29,835 nt of DNA from Ardenticatenaceae bacterium (lineage in GTDB: Bacteria; Chloroflexota; Anaerolineae; Promineifilales; Promineifilaceae), in contig JACKBT010000054.1 of assembly GCA_020634415.1 (NCBI GenBank), positions 1-29,835 on the forward strand. Direction: 5' to 3'. Shown here piece after piece: positions 1 through 8,125 of this stretch. The position numbers were made by a program, and so were the translations under genes. How positions within the stretch are numbered: the stretch's first letter is position 1; the number at the start of each line of letters is the position of its first letter. A model generated the notes under the pieces. That model worked only from the letters and a program-made list of their open reading frames with translations, ran no database searches and was not told the origin of the DNA.

Positions 1-3000
1 GGCCGATTTTTAGCTGGTAGAGGGTGCTGCCTTGCTCGGTGATTTCGCGCATGATGTCGCGCTCGACGAGGGTGTTGAGGGCCAGGGTGACATCGTGGGG
101 GTCGAGGTGGATGTTGTAGCCTTCTAGTTGTTGGGCGGCGAGGGCGGCGTGGAAGGGGCGGTCGGGGTCGAGGAGGTGGGAAACGGCCGTTAAAATCGCC
201 CGTTCTGTAAAAGAAGAACGCTGCCACAGATAAGCAAAATGCACTTCGCCCAGCCGCAGCATCTCATCCAGAGCCGCGTTCACATCGGAGATGGTGACAT
301 AGGCGGTGCGCTGGGCATTGGCCCGTTTGATAAGAGTGTAACAGACAAGCTGCACGAAGTAGGGATGTCCCGCCGTAACACGCAAAATTTTGTCGAGGGC
401 CAGGTCATCATAAACCAGATCGGGGGCGACGGGGCGGGTGATGAGTTCAATGGCCGACTCATCGCGCAGGTAGCTGATTTTTTGGTAGAGGGCGATGTTG
501 AACAAGACTGACCAATAGTCCGCGCTCATCTCTTCCAGGCGGCTGGTGCCGACGAAGATGAAGCCGAGCCGTTCGCTGTGCTGCATGAGGTGGCGCAGGT
601 AGGGGAAGATGGTGGGGGGCAAGATTTTGTCGGTAACAAGCTGCTCGATGGCCTCAAATTCATCGAAAACGAAGACGAGGGTGGTGTCGGAAGGCAGTTG
701 GGCCAGGATTTGGGTGAGGAATTGGCGGCGAAAACGGCCGGTTGGGTTGTGCTGCCATTCTTCGATGTCAGGCACATCAATTTCAATGTCACGATTAGCC
801 AGGGCATCGGCAATGAGCCAGGCGATGTCGTGCAGGAAGGCGGGCATACCGGGGGTTATGCCCAGCGATTGGCAATCAACATAAACGGGCAGCAGTGTGG
901 GCGGCAGATGTTGATCGAGGCGGAGGAGGACTGAGGTTTTGCCGGTGCGCCGCTGGCCGATGAGCATGAGGACGTTGCGCTGTGCTTCTTGGCCGATGTT
1001 TTCGGCGATGAAGTTGAAGAGGTGTTTGCGGCCGACGAAGATGGGGCTGTTTTGGCGCAGGGGGGTGCCGGGCATGTAGGGGTTGGGGATGGGCCTGAAT
1101 TCGCGGGTGGGGGGCAGGAGGTGTACCATGTCGCCGAAGGCCAGGACTTTGTCTTGCTGGTTGCGGTCGTCGTAGGTGAGGGTGAGAGAGATGCGGAAGT
1201 TTTCGTTGATTTTGGGTTCGATGGTGAAGCTGATTTGGCGATCTCGGTTGGGGAGGAGGGTGGGGATGATTTGGGGATCGCTGTGGATGGTGTAGGCGGG
1301 GTTTTCATCTAGGATGATGATGACGTTTTCGGCGGCAGCACGGCCGTTATTTTGCACAATTAGGACGACTTCGGTGCGTTCGGTGGGGATGAGGCGCTTA
1401 GTTTTGAGGGTGACGGTCAGCTCGGCGCGGCCGCGCAGGAGTTCGATTTCGGCGTTGACGAGGCCGACCCAGCGGCGCATGGTGGCGCGGACGAGGGCTT
1501 TTTCGATGTGGGCGGGGAATTCGGTGAGATGCAGTTGCAGTTGGCGCAGCAGGAGGGCGGCTTCGTTGAGGTAAACGAGGCGATCTTCGGCCAGGTCTAC
1601 GCGCTCGCTGTCGCGCAAATTGGTGAGGATGGGCAGGAGGGCATCGAGGATGGGGCTGTATTTTTCGCTGTTGTCGAGGTGGTCGAGGAGTTCGACGAGG
1701 CGGGGGCGCAGCAGGCTGAGTTCGGTGATGCTGGGGGCGTTGAGGAGGGCTTCGCAGGTGCGGTAGGTGAGCAGCCAGCGTTCGTAGCCGGTCCATTTGG
1801 GTTCGAGGTTTTTTACTTCGTCGAGGACGTTGAGGAGGATGGTGAGGCCGGCGTCGGGCTGGTCGGCGAGGAGGTAGATGCCATCGGCGAGGCTGGCGAG
1901 GAGGTAGTTGCCGCGCTGGCGGGCCTGGCCGGCCAGGTTGAGGAGAAAGTCGGGGGAGCCTTCGGTGTTTGTGTAGCGTTGTTCGAGGAGGATGAGGGTT
2001 TGCAGGGGTTGTTGGCGCAGGCGGCTTTGGAAGCGGCGGGCGCGGGCGGCGGGTGTTTGGGATTGGCGCAGGAGGAGAACGGCCGTTGCGGCGGCGGCTA
2101 GTCCTAGAAGGGTGTAGCCGGTGGTGCTGATGGGGCTGCGGGGGGGGATGAGGATGGGGGCGGGGGCGGAGGGCGGGGTGATGATGCCTTCGTGGAAGCC
2201 GTCGTTGTAGTGGAAGCGGTATTGAACGGCCGTTGCCCCTGTGGGTACATTTATATTGGGCCAAAAGAGTGGCCCGCTGCGGCTGGCGAGCTGTTCTTCG
2301 CCTTGTGGCTGCCATTCGCCTGCCGCTGGATCGAAGATTTCGGGCTGTACGAGAACGTCGTCGCCTTCAACATCTTGGACGGAGATGCCCAGGCTGTATT
2401 GGTTAGGGCGCATGTCGTAAATGATGTTGGTGAGTAAGGGGGGGCGGTTTTCTTGACCACGAAAGCGCTGTACGATGCCGGTGTCGGTGATGGCGAGGAG
2501 GTCGGTTTGTTGGCCGGAGCGCAGGACGGTGAGGGCGAAGATGCCGCCGACGAGTTCGAGTTCGTCTATGGGGTCTAGGTCGCGGGTGAAGAGGCGAATA
2601 CGGCCGTTGGCGCTGCCAGCGGCGATGTCGGGCAGGATGTCGCCATCGAGATCGCCCCAGTAGAGGGCGGTGATGTTGTCCATGCCGGAGATGCGCCAGG
2701 AGATGCTGGGCTGATTTTCGCGGATGTTGAGGCGCAGGAGTTGGCTGGCGTTGGTGGCGATGAGGAAGGATTCTTCGGTGAGTTGGTTGAATTCTTCGCG
2801 GGGGAGGACTTCTTCTAGAACGTCGTTGGCGGGCAGGCTGGTTATGGGGCTGCCGCCGAGGGAGACGGGCCATTGGGGCAGTTGGATGCCGCGCCAGTTG
2901 TGGCCGTGGACATTTTCGTCGTCGGTGAGGGCCAACCAGGCGGTGGCGAGTTCGCGGCCGGGTTGGTTGAGTGGGTAGGCGTGGCGAATGGGCTGACTGT

Positions 3001-4933
3001 AGGTGGCGATGGGGAAGTTTATGATGAGGTCGGGGTCGAAGGGGCGGATGTGGTAGATTTGGGTGGTGGTGACGGCTAGTAGTTCGGTGCTGTGTGCTTC
3101 GCTGCTGGGTAGGGTGAGTATTTGTTGGATGGGTTCGTTGATGGTGGTTTGCCATTGCTGGCTGCCGCTGCGGTCGTAGTTGAGGATGCTGCCGTTGTTG
3201 GTGGCGAGGAGGATGTCGGTGAGGTCGTCGTTGTTGAGGTCGGTGATGAGGAGGTCGGTGATGAGGCTGGGGAATGTTTGCTGCCAGAGGATGAGGTTGT
3301 TGAGGTCTTGCAGGCGTAGTTGGCTGTTGGTGATGGTTTCGCCGCTGGCGTTGGTGTCGCTGTGGCTTTGGGTGATGAGGATGTGGGGTGGTTGGCCGGG
3401 GATGGTGGGGACGGTGGCGAGGTGGGTGATGGCGTCGCCGGGGGGGGTGATCCAGATGGCTGTGCCGTCGTTGTCTATGAGGTGTAAACGGCCGTCTTCA
3501 GCGCCAATGAGTAATTCGTTTTCTCGGTCGTCATCAATGTTGAGGCTGAGGTAGGCGTTGGGCTGGGCGCGGAGGTTGTATTGCCAATCTTGGGTGTTTT
3601 TGTTGGCTCCGATGCCGAGGCCGAGCAGTTGTAGGCTGGCAGCGCCGGCGATGGCGACTTCGGTTTGTTGGTCGTGGTTGATGTCGGTGAGTTGGGAGAG
3701 GGTGGTTTGGTCAACGGCCGTTAAGGTGCGCAGGGTGGCTCCGCTGTTGCCGCTGAGGAGAATGATGTCGGCCAGTTGGCTGCTGCTGTTGGGGCTGGGG
3801 GCCAGCAGGGCGGCGAGGGCGGGCTGGCCGGGCTGGCGGGGGGTGTTGTGGTGGTGTGGGGTGCTGATGAGGCGGGTGATGCTGCGATTGGCATCGGGGG
3901 CTAGTTGGGCGGTCCATTGGCGAATGCCCTGGTGGTTGTAGGTGACGATGCGGCCGATGTTGGTGGCGGCGGCGAGGGCGGGGCCGCTGGGGAGTTGGAC
4001 GGCTGTTAGGCTGGTGATGGGGTGGTTGAGGGTGCGCAGCCAGACGCGGGGCTGGCGGTCTTTGTCGAAGAGTTGGAGCTGCCCCTGGTTGTTGCCGACG
4101 GCGATGAAGGGGGTGGTTTGGTCGGCGAAGGTGATGAGGGTGAGGGCGGTTAAACGGCCGTCAATGGGGCGATCCCAAACGGCCGTGTCGTCGTCGAGGA
4201 AGATGAGCTGGCTGAAGCGGCGTAAACCGAAACCGCGCCCCAGGATGATTTCATCGCGGCCATCGGTGTCTACATCTTGGACGATCATTTGGGGTTGGGT
4301 GTTGATGGTGGGGTTGGTGTTTTGGGTGTAGCGCCATTGTAGTGTGCCTGCGGCATCATATCGCTGTACCTGGCCGGAGGCGAGGAGGAGGAGGATTTGT
4401 TCGGGGGCGTTGCTGCTGCTGTGGAAGGGGGCTATGGCTATTGGATCGCTGTGATATTGGGCCAACCATTGGGCCTGGGCTTCTTCACTGCCGTTGAGGA
4501 GCAGGCTGGGGGGTGGGGCGATGGGGGTGATGGGGATGCGCCAGCGTTCGCTGCCGTCGGCGGTGAGGAGGACAAGTTCGTCGGCGGTGGCGAAGATGAT
4601 TTCGCGTTGGGGGGCAGTGTCGGTGTTGGCGGTGCTGATGACGAGGACGGGTGCGGTGTTGGGGTAGCGCCAGAGGCGGCGGCCGTCGGCGGCGATGAGT
4701 TCGATGGCTCCGCTTTCGTCTACGGCGATGAATTCGTCTATGCCGTTGTGGGTGATGTCGGCGGTGGTGAGGTGGCGGAGGCGGATGGGGTATTGCCAGT
4801 AGCTGTCGGTGGGGGTTTGGGCGTTGGCTTGGGGGGAGGTGAGCAGGAGGTAGGTGGTTGTGAGGAGCAGGCAGAGGATGAGGCGAAGGGGGAAGGGAGA
4901 GGGGGGAGGGGGGAGGGGGTGGTGGCTGCTCAT
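1..4933 (-). CDS. Giant membrane protein: secreted beta-propeller, one TM helix, CARDB-like domain and AAA+ ATPase (partial, C-terminus off window)
   Basis: The frame is open for 1644 codons from ATG 4933-4931 to the window edge. Residues 1-38 form a signal peptide (Pro-rich n-region, LRLILCLLL core, cleavage near ANA-Q). Residues about 40-900 contain repeated acidic FG-GAP/VCBS-like loops (DVDTDGRDE near 220, DINHDQQTE near 420, DLNNDDLTD near 570, DLDGDILPD near 765), which suggests one or two beta-propellers outside the cell. A hydrophobic helix lies at about 935-955, followed by basic residues. A helical, TPR-like stretch follows, then a CARDB-like beta domain at about 1170-1250. The ATPase has Walker A GQRRTGKTS at 1326-1334, Walker B VFVFDE ending at 1424-1425, a TSR sensor-like segment, and a GHPYFVQ motif typical of ATPase_2/AAA_16 proteins. 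The sequence stops inside what looks like the last winged-helix part. The function is unknown; it resembles a transmembrane sensor whose ATPase reports ectodomain state. Nine ACGGCCGT sites lie inside. Confidence 0.85.
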   Translation of the reverse strand, partial: MSSHHPLPPPPSPFPLRLILCLLLTTTYLLLTSPQANAQTPTDSYWQYPIRLRHLTTADITHNGIDEFIAVDESGAIELIAADGRRLWRYPNTAPVLVISTANTDTAPQREIIFATADELVLLTADGSERWRIPITPIAPPPSLLLNGSEEAQAQWLAQYHSDPIAIAPFHSSSNAPEQILLLLASGQVQRYDAAGTLQWRYTQNTNPTINTQPQMIVQDVDTDGRDEIILGRGFGLRRFSQLIFLDDDTAVWDRPIDGRLTALTLITFADQTTPFIAVGNNQGQLQLFDKDRQPRVWLRTLNHPITSLTAVQLPSGPALAAATNIGRIVTYNHQGIRQWTAQLAPDANRSITRLISTPHHHNTPRQPGQPALAALLAPSPNSSSQLADIILLSGNSGATLRTLTAVDQTTLSQLTDINHDQQTEVAIAGAASLQLLGLGIGANKNTQDWQYNLRAQPNAYLSLNIDDDRENELLIGAEDGRLHLIDNDGTAIWITPPGDAITHLATVPTIPGQPPHILITQSHSDTNASGETITNSQLRLQDLNNLILWQQTFPSLITDLLITDLNNDDLTDILLATNNGSILNYDRSGSQQWQTTINEPIQQILTLPSSEAHSTELLAVTTTQIYHIRPFDPDLIINFPIATYSQPIRHAYPLNQPGRELATAWLALTDDENVHGHNWRGIQLPQWPVSLGGSPITSLPANDVLEEVLPREEFNQLTEESFLIATNASQLLRLNIRENQPSISWRISGMDNITALYWGDLDGDILPDIAAGSANGRIRLFTRDLDPIDELELVGGIFALTVLRSGQQTDLLAITDTGIVQRFRGQENRPPLLTNIIYDMRPNQYSLGISVQDVEGDDVLVQPEIFDPAAGEWQPQGEEQLASRSGPLFWPNINVPTGATAVQYRFHYNDGFHEGIITPPSAPAPILIPPRSPISTTGYTLLGLAAAATAVLLLRQSQTPAARARRFQSRLRQQPLQTLILLEQRYTNTEGSPDFLLNLAGQARQRGNYLLASLADGIYLLADQPDAGLTILLNVLDEVKNLEPKWTGYERWLLTYRTCEALLNAPSITELSLLRPRLVELLDHLDNSEKYSPILDALLPILTNLRDSERVDLAEDRLVYLNEAALLLRQLQLHLTEFPAHIEKALVRATMRRWVGLVNAEIELLRGRAELTVTLKTKRLIPTERTEVVLIVQNNGRAAAENVIIILDENPAYTIHSDPQIIPTLLPNRDRQISFTIEPKINENFRISLTLTYDDRNQQDKVLAFGDMVHLLPPTREFRPIPNPYMPGTPLRQNSPIFVGRKHLFNFIAENIGQEAQRNVLMLIGQRRTGKTSVLLRLDQHLPPTLLPVYVDCQSLGITPGMPAFLHDIAWLIADALANRDIEIDVPDIEEWQHNPTGRFRRQFLTQILAQLPSDTTLVFVFDEFEAIEQLVTDKILPPTIFPYLRHLMQHSERLGFIFVGTSRLEEMSADYWSVLFNIALYQKISYLRDESAIELITRPVAPDLVYDDLALDKILRVTAGHPYFVQLVCYTLIKRANAQRTAYVTISDVNAALDEMLRLGEVHFAYLWQRSSFTERAILTAVSHLLDPDRPFHAALAAQQLEGYNIHLDPHDVTLALNTLVERDIMREITEQGSTLYQLKIG
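4887..4921 (-). repeat. G-rich polypurine tract inside the signal-peptide region of the giant gene
   Basis: The plus strand here is almost pure G and A, with runs of three to six G. On the coding strand it is C/T-rich and encodes the Pro-rich n-region of the signal peptide (HPLPPPPSPFPL). A very similar tract sits at 28026-28066, just after another signal peptide. G-quadruplex formation is possible but is inference. Confidence 0.6.
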
Positions 4934-4956
4934 TTTGGGTCTTTCCTGAGGGGATA

Positions 4957-4965
4957 ATTGTAGCA
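4957..4965 (-). promoter_or_regulatory. Candidate extended -10 promoter for the giant propeller-AAA gene
   Basis: On the minus strand TGCTACAAT matches the extended -10 form TGnTATAAT at eight of nine positions. It lies 24 bases before the ATG at 4933, implying a short leader. AGGAAAG about 8 bases before the ATG serves as ribosome-binding site. No convincing -35 is seen, as is common for extended -10 promoters. Confidence 0.4.
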
Positions 4966-4982
4966 TATTTCGTGGGGGCGTA

Positions 4983-5010
4983 TTGCTTGCGGCTTTGCCC
5001 ATGTTATACT
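4983..5010 (+). promoter_or_regulatory. Candidate sigma70-type promoter for the dynamin-like gene
   Basis: TTGCTT at 4983-4988 and TATACT at 5005-5010 are separated by 16 bases. Transcription would start near 5017, leaving a leader of roughly 158 bases that contains the inverted repeats at 5046-5110 and the CGTAATGA repeat at 5134-5163. Confidence 0.45.
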
Positions 5011-5045
5011 TTCTCAGCTTTTATTGTTTATTTGTAACTACTAAC

Positions 5046-5110
5046 CCTCCGGGAGGTTTCAAACGAGATGTTACCTCTGGGACGAACCTCCCGGAGGATC
5101 GCTCCAGAGG
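5046..5110. repeat. Two interleaved inverted repeats in the leader of the dynamin-like gene
   Basis: CCTCCGGGAGGTT at 5046-5058 is perfectly complementary to AACCTCCCGGAGG at 5085-5097 (13 bp). CCTCTGG at 5074-5080 pairs with CCAGAGG at 5104-5110 (7 bp). The second pair starts inside the loop of the first and ends outside it, so both together would form a pseudoknot, or they are mutually exclusive. The arms contain anti-SD-like CCTCC and SD-like GGAGG. It could be a mobile REP-type element or an RNA switch; I cannot tell which. Confidence 0.7.
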
Positions 5111-5133
5111 GGCTAAGTAGTTACGTTTATTTG

Positions 5134-5163
5134 CGTAATGACGTAATAACGTAATGACGTAAT
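5134..5163. repeat. Tandem 8-bp repeat, CGTAATGA-type, 3.75 copies
   Basis: Units CGTAATGA, CGTAATAA, CGTAATGA and CGTAAT run head to tail and end 11 bases before the dynamin-like start codon. The same unit type recurs at 10523-10557 and 25404-25460, and in the hairpin at 24182-24210. Confidence 0.85.
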
Positions 5164-5174
5164 TTGGAGCTGGT

Positions 5175-6935
5175 ATGCAAGCGATTTTGACGCATGAGCA
5201 GGAGGAACTGCTTAAACGGACGCGGGATGTGTTGGGGGATTTGCGGGATACGTTGGCGGAAACGGCCGCTTCGGCTGAGGATCGGTCGGCGTTGGCGGAT
5301 TCGATTCGGCAGTTGGATGATCTTTTTTTGTTGGTGGTAGCGGGGGAGTTTAATTCGGGTAAGAGTTCGTTTATTAATGCGCTGTTGGGGAAGCAGTTGC
5401 AGCCGGAGGGGGTGACGCCGACGACGGCGCAGATTTATTTGTTGAAGTATGGGCCGGAGATTAAGCAGTCGCCGGGGGATAAGGGGATTTGGATTCAGAC
5501 GGCGCCGCTGGATTTGTTGCAGAAGATTAGTATTGTGGATACGCCGGGGACGAATGCGATTATGCGGGAGCATGAGGCGTTGACGGCGGAGTTTATTCCG
5601 CGTAGTGATTTGGTGTTGTTTTTGACGTCGGCGGATCGGCCGTTTAGTGAGAGTGAGCGGGCGTTTTTGACGCAGATTCGGGATTGGGGCAAGAAGATTG
5701 TGCTGATTGTGAATAAGGCGGATATTTTGACGGAGGATGGGGAGCGTCAGCAGGTGATGAATTTTGTGGAGAAGGCGGCGCGGGATTTGGTGGGTGAGGT
5801 ATCGGCCGTTTTTTTGGTGAGTGCGAAGCAGGCGCAAAAGGCGAAGCAGGGGCAGCCGCAGTTGTGGGGGACGAGTGGTTTTGAGCCGATGGAGCAGTAT
5901 ATTCATGATACGTTGGATGATAATGAGCGTTTTCGCTTGAAGCTGCTGAATCCGTTGGGGGTAGGGAATAAGCTGGTGGGGAAGCAGTTGGCGGCGATGC
6001 AGGCGGATTTGGAGTCGTTGCAGGCGGATACGCAGTTGCTGGATGATATTCAGCGGCAGATGACGTATTATGATGAGGATATGCAGCGGAATTTTAGGGC
6101 GCGGCTGGGTGAGGTGGATAATATTTTGTTTGAGATGGAGAAGCGGGGGAATCAGTTTTTTGATGATACGATTCGGATTGGGCGGATTCCTGATCTGATG
6201 CGGGCGAAGTATATTCAGAAGGCGTTTGAGGAGGAGGTGATTGGGGATTCGGCGCAGCAGATTGAGTATCGGGTGGGTGAGTTGGTGGATTGGATGGTGG
6301 AGCAGGATTTGCGGCAGTGGACGGCCGTTGCGGAGCATATGGCGCAGCGTAAGGATGCGCACCAGGGGCGTGTGGTGGGGCAGTCGGGGCCGCGTGAGGG
6401 GACGCTGGCTTATGATCGGCAGCGGTTGGTGGATTCGATTGGTAAGGCGACGCGGCAGGCGGTGGCTAGTTATGATCGGGAGCGGGAGTCGGCACAGATT
6501 GCGGAGGCGGCGAGAACGGCCGTTGTCAATACTGGTTTAGCGGGTATTGGTGTGGGTGTGGGTGTGGCGGTGGCGGCGGCGGCGCATTTGGTGTGGGTGG
6601 ATGTGACGGGGATTTTGGCGGGGGTGGCGGCGGCGGCTTTGGGTTTGCTTATTTTGCCCTCGCGTCGTCGTCGGGCTAAAGAGGAGTTGGAGAGTAAGTT
6701 GAATGATTTGCGGCGGAAGTTGATGTCGGGTTTGACGGAGCAGTTTAACCGGGAGATGCAGCGCGGGGCGCGACGGATTGAGGATACGGTGGCTCCTTTT
6801 ACGCGCTTTGTGCGGGCGGAGCAGGATAAGATTGGGGTGCAGCATGAGCAGTTGGTGGCGTTGGAGGCGCATATTACGGGGCTGCAAGCGCATTTGCGCT
6901 TAGAGAGTGCGGAGGCGGCTCATCATCGTGAGTGA
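5175..6935 (+). CDS. Bacterial dynamin-like GTPase with two C-terminal membrane segments
   Basis: The 586-aa protein has a complete GTPase signature: P-loop GEFNSGKSS at 57-65, G2 threonine in VTPTTA near 80-84, G3 DTPG at 122-125, and G4 NKAD at 180-183 after a hydrophobic strand. The middle is long, acidic and helical, as in dynamin stalks. Residues about 450-500 are a Gly/Ala/Val-rich double membrane segment ending in SRRRR, followed by a coiled-coil-like tail. In the dynamin-like family such proteins bind membranes and remodel or tether them on GTP hydrolysis. Start ATG 5175 has GGAG 6 bases upstream. The coding strand is strongly G/T-rich at third positions. It overlaps the next gene by 8 bases, suggesting coupled translation. 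Family assignment is firm; the cellular role is not visible. Confidence 0.9.
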   Translation: MQAILTHEQEELLKRTRDVLGDLRDTLAETAASAEDRSALADSIRQLDDLFLLVVAGEFNSGKSSFINALLGKQLQPEGVTPTTAQIYLLKYGPEIKQSPGDKGIWIQTAPLDLLQKISIVDTPGTNAIMREHEALTAEFIPRSDLVLFLTSADRPFSESERAFLTQIRDWGKKIVLIVNKADILTEDGERQQVMNFVEKAARDLVGEVSAVFLVSAKQAQKAKQGQPQLWGTSGFEPMEQYIHDTLDDNERFRLKLLNPLGVGNKLVGKQLAAMQADLESLQADTQLLDDIQRQMTYYDEDMQRNFRARLGEVDNILFEMEKRGNQFFDDTIRIGRIPDLMRAKYIQKAFEEEVIGDSAQQIEYRVGELVDWMVEQDLRQWTAVAEHMAQRKDAHQGRVVGQSGPREGTLAYDRQRLVDSIGKATRQAVASYDRERESAQIAEAARTAVVNTGLAGIGVGVGVAVAAAAHLVWVDVTGILAGVAAAALGLLILPSRRRRAKEELESKLNDLRRKLMSGLTEQFNREMQRGARRIEDTVAPFTRFVRAEQDKIGVQHEQLVALEAHITGLQAHLRLESAEAAHHRE

Positions 6936-7386
6936 GTGGATGGTTTATAAGTTGGATGAAAACGGCCGTGTTGTCTGGCATTATCCCGCTCAAATTCTCG
7001 AACGCCAACCAAACTTTGTGCGGTTGGAAGCCTTTTTTAATCGAGACGATATGGCTTTGGGTTATACGACGTTTAAGCGGGGGGATCGCTTTATGGAGAC
7101 GTTTTACACGGATCGCTGGTATAACGTGTTTGCGGTGTATGACCGGGATGATGGGGGGTTGAAGGGGTGGTATTGTAATGTGTGCCGGCCGGCGCGGGTG
7201 GTGGAGACGGCCGTTTATTGTGAAGATTTAGCTTTGGATGTGTGGGTGGGGGTAGATGGCTCCCATTTGGTGTTGGATGAGGAGGAGTTTGCGGAGTTGG
7301 CGTTGGGTGAGGAGGAGAGAAGGGAGGGGGAAACGGCCGTGCAGCAGATTTTAGAGGCGGCAAGCGAGAGAGGCTTACCTGCTTAA
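6928..7386 (+). CDS. DUF402 (FomD-like) family protein
   Basis: About 152 aa. The core RWYNVFAVYD, then GWYCNVCRPA, then LALDVWVGVDGSHLVLDEEE matches the order of the DUF402 fold, whose characterised members (for example FomD) are metal-dependent nucleotide or nucleoside-diphosphate hydrolases. The acidic residues expected to hold the metal (D in VYDRDD, D in LDVWVGVDG, LDEEEF) are present. I chose GTG 6928, which overlaps the upstream stop; GGAGG lies 12 bases before it. An in-frame ATG at 6940 and a GTG at 6907 are alternatives. Three ACGGCCGT copies fall inside, two producing ETAV in the protein. Substrate unknown. A strong terminator follows directly. Confidence 0.82.
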   Translation: MSEWMVYKLDENGRVVWHYPAQILERQPNFVRLEAFFNRDDMALGYTTFKRGDRFMETFYTDRWYNVFAVYDRDDGGLKGWYCNVCRPARVVETAVYCEDLALDVWVGVDGSHLVLDEEEFAELALGEEERREGETAVQQILEAASERGLPA

Positions 7387-7390
7387 AATA

Positions 7391-7423
7391 AAAACACCCT
7401 CGTCATAGAGGGTGTTTTTGTTT
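7391..7423. terminator. Bidirectional rho-independent terminator
   Basis: AAAACACCCTC at 7391-7401, a 6-base loop, and GAGGGTGTTTT at 7408-7418 form an 11-bp perfect stem flanked by A- and T-runs. It sits between the convergent DUF402 gene and YIP1-like gene and can serve both. Confidence 0.92.
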
Positions 7424-7445
7424 GATTTAGTGGGAAAAGAGGGGA

Positions 7446-7991
7446 TTAGCCTCCGCTTAATGCGCCAAATGTGGCTGCCGCGCCAAGACCAACGGCTGTG
7501 AGAATTGCGCCAATAATCAATGAAACAACAAAAACAGCGATGAAGGCAATAATGGCCGTCATAATGGCTTTGCCACTGTCCAATTCCAGGCCTTCACGAA
7601 TAGCGATAAAAGTACACGCCAGAGTCCAGAGCCAGCCTACAAAAGAGCCACAAACAGGGATAATGCCTAAGATGCCAGGGGCTTGAGCATAACCAAGCAC
7701 GCGCATCATCTTGGGCAATGTAGCCTGGCCACCAAACAGGGATGTGCCTACAAAATATGTGGCTGCAGCCCATATGACCCAACCAATGAAGGCATTAAGT
7801 AGTTGACTTAGAAATGCTCCGAGAAAGCTGCCACCCATAGCGGCTGAAATGCCACCACCAATTAAACCACCGACGATTGCTACTACAGCGACCACAATGG
7901 CGGCTTCGGACATTGCATTTTCATCGCTTTCGATTTCGTTGTAGGTATTGACATCCAGTTTCAAAACACCAATTATACGTTGAACTAACAT
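7446..7991 (-). CDS. YIP1-family integral membrane protein
   Basis: The 181-aa protein has a short acidic N-terminal part (residues 1-27) and then about five hydrophobic segments: AAIVVAVVAIVGGLIGGG, a segment around FIGWVIWAAATYFVG, GILGIIPVCGSFVGWLWTL, AIMTAIIAFIAVFVVSL, and a Gly/Ala tail. The RVLGYAQAPGIL signature between segments is characteristic of the YIP1 family, small bacterial membrane proteins of unclear role. ATG 7991 is preceded by GGAGG about 11 bases upstream. The gene carries no ACGGCCGT and is less G-rich than its neighbours. No operon partner is evident; 134 bases separate it from the next minus-strand gene. Confidence 0.8.
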   Translation of the reverse strand: MLVQRIIGVLKLDVNTYNEIESDENAMSEAAIVVAVVAIVGGLIGGGISAAMGGSFLGAFLSQLLNAFIGWVIWAAATYFVGTSLFGGQATLPKMMRVLGYAQAPGILGIIPVCGSFVGWLWTLACTFIAIREGLELDSGKAIMTAIIAFIAVFVVSLIIGAILTAVGLGAAATFGALSGG

Positions 7992-8125
7992 ATCTTTTTT
8001 TTGATCCTCCAGGTTATGAAAAATAATAAATAATCTTTAACCAGTGCCTCTATAGTTCAGTTTATTCGATAATTAAGCCTCCTTGCTGTTTGTGAAATCG
8101 CCAATAAAGGGTCGCCGACGAAGCG

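Noticed and set aside
1398..3155. Two long minus-strand frames (1398-2315 and 2403-3155) rich in Pro, Arg and His
   Set aside because: They are out of frame with the giant gene, which stays open through the whole region and carries recognisable domains.
5127..6362. A 411-codon minus-strand open frame across the dynamin-like gene
   Set aside because: It is a shadow of the G/T-rich plus-strand GTPase gene: low complexity, rich in Ile, Leu, Arg and Pro, and without any family motif.
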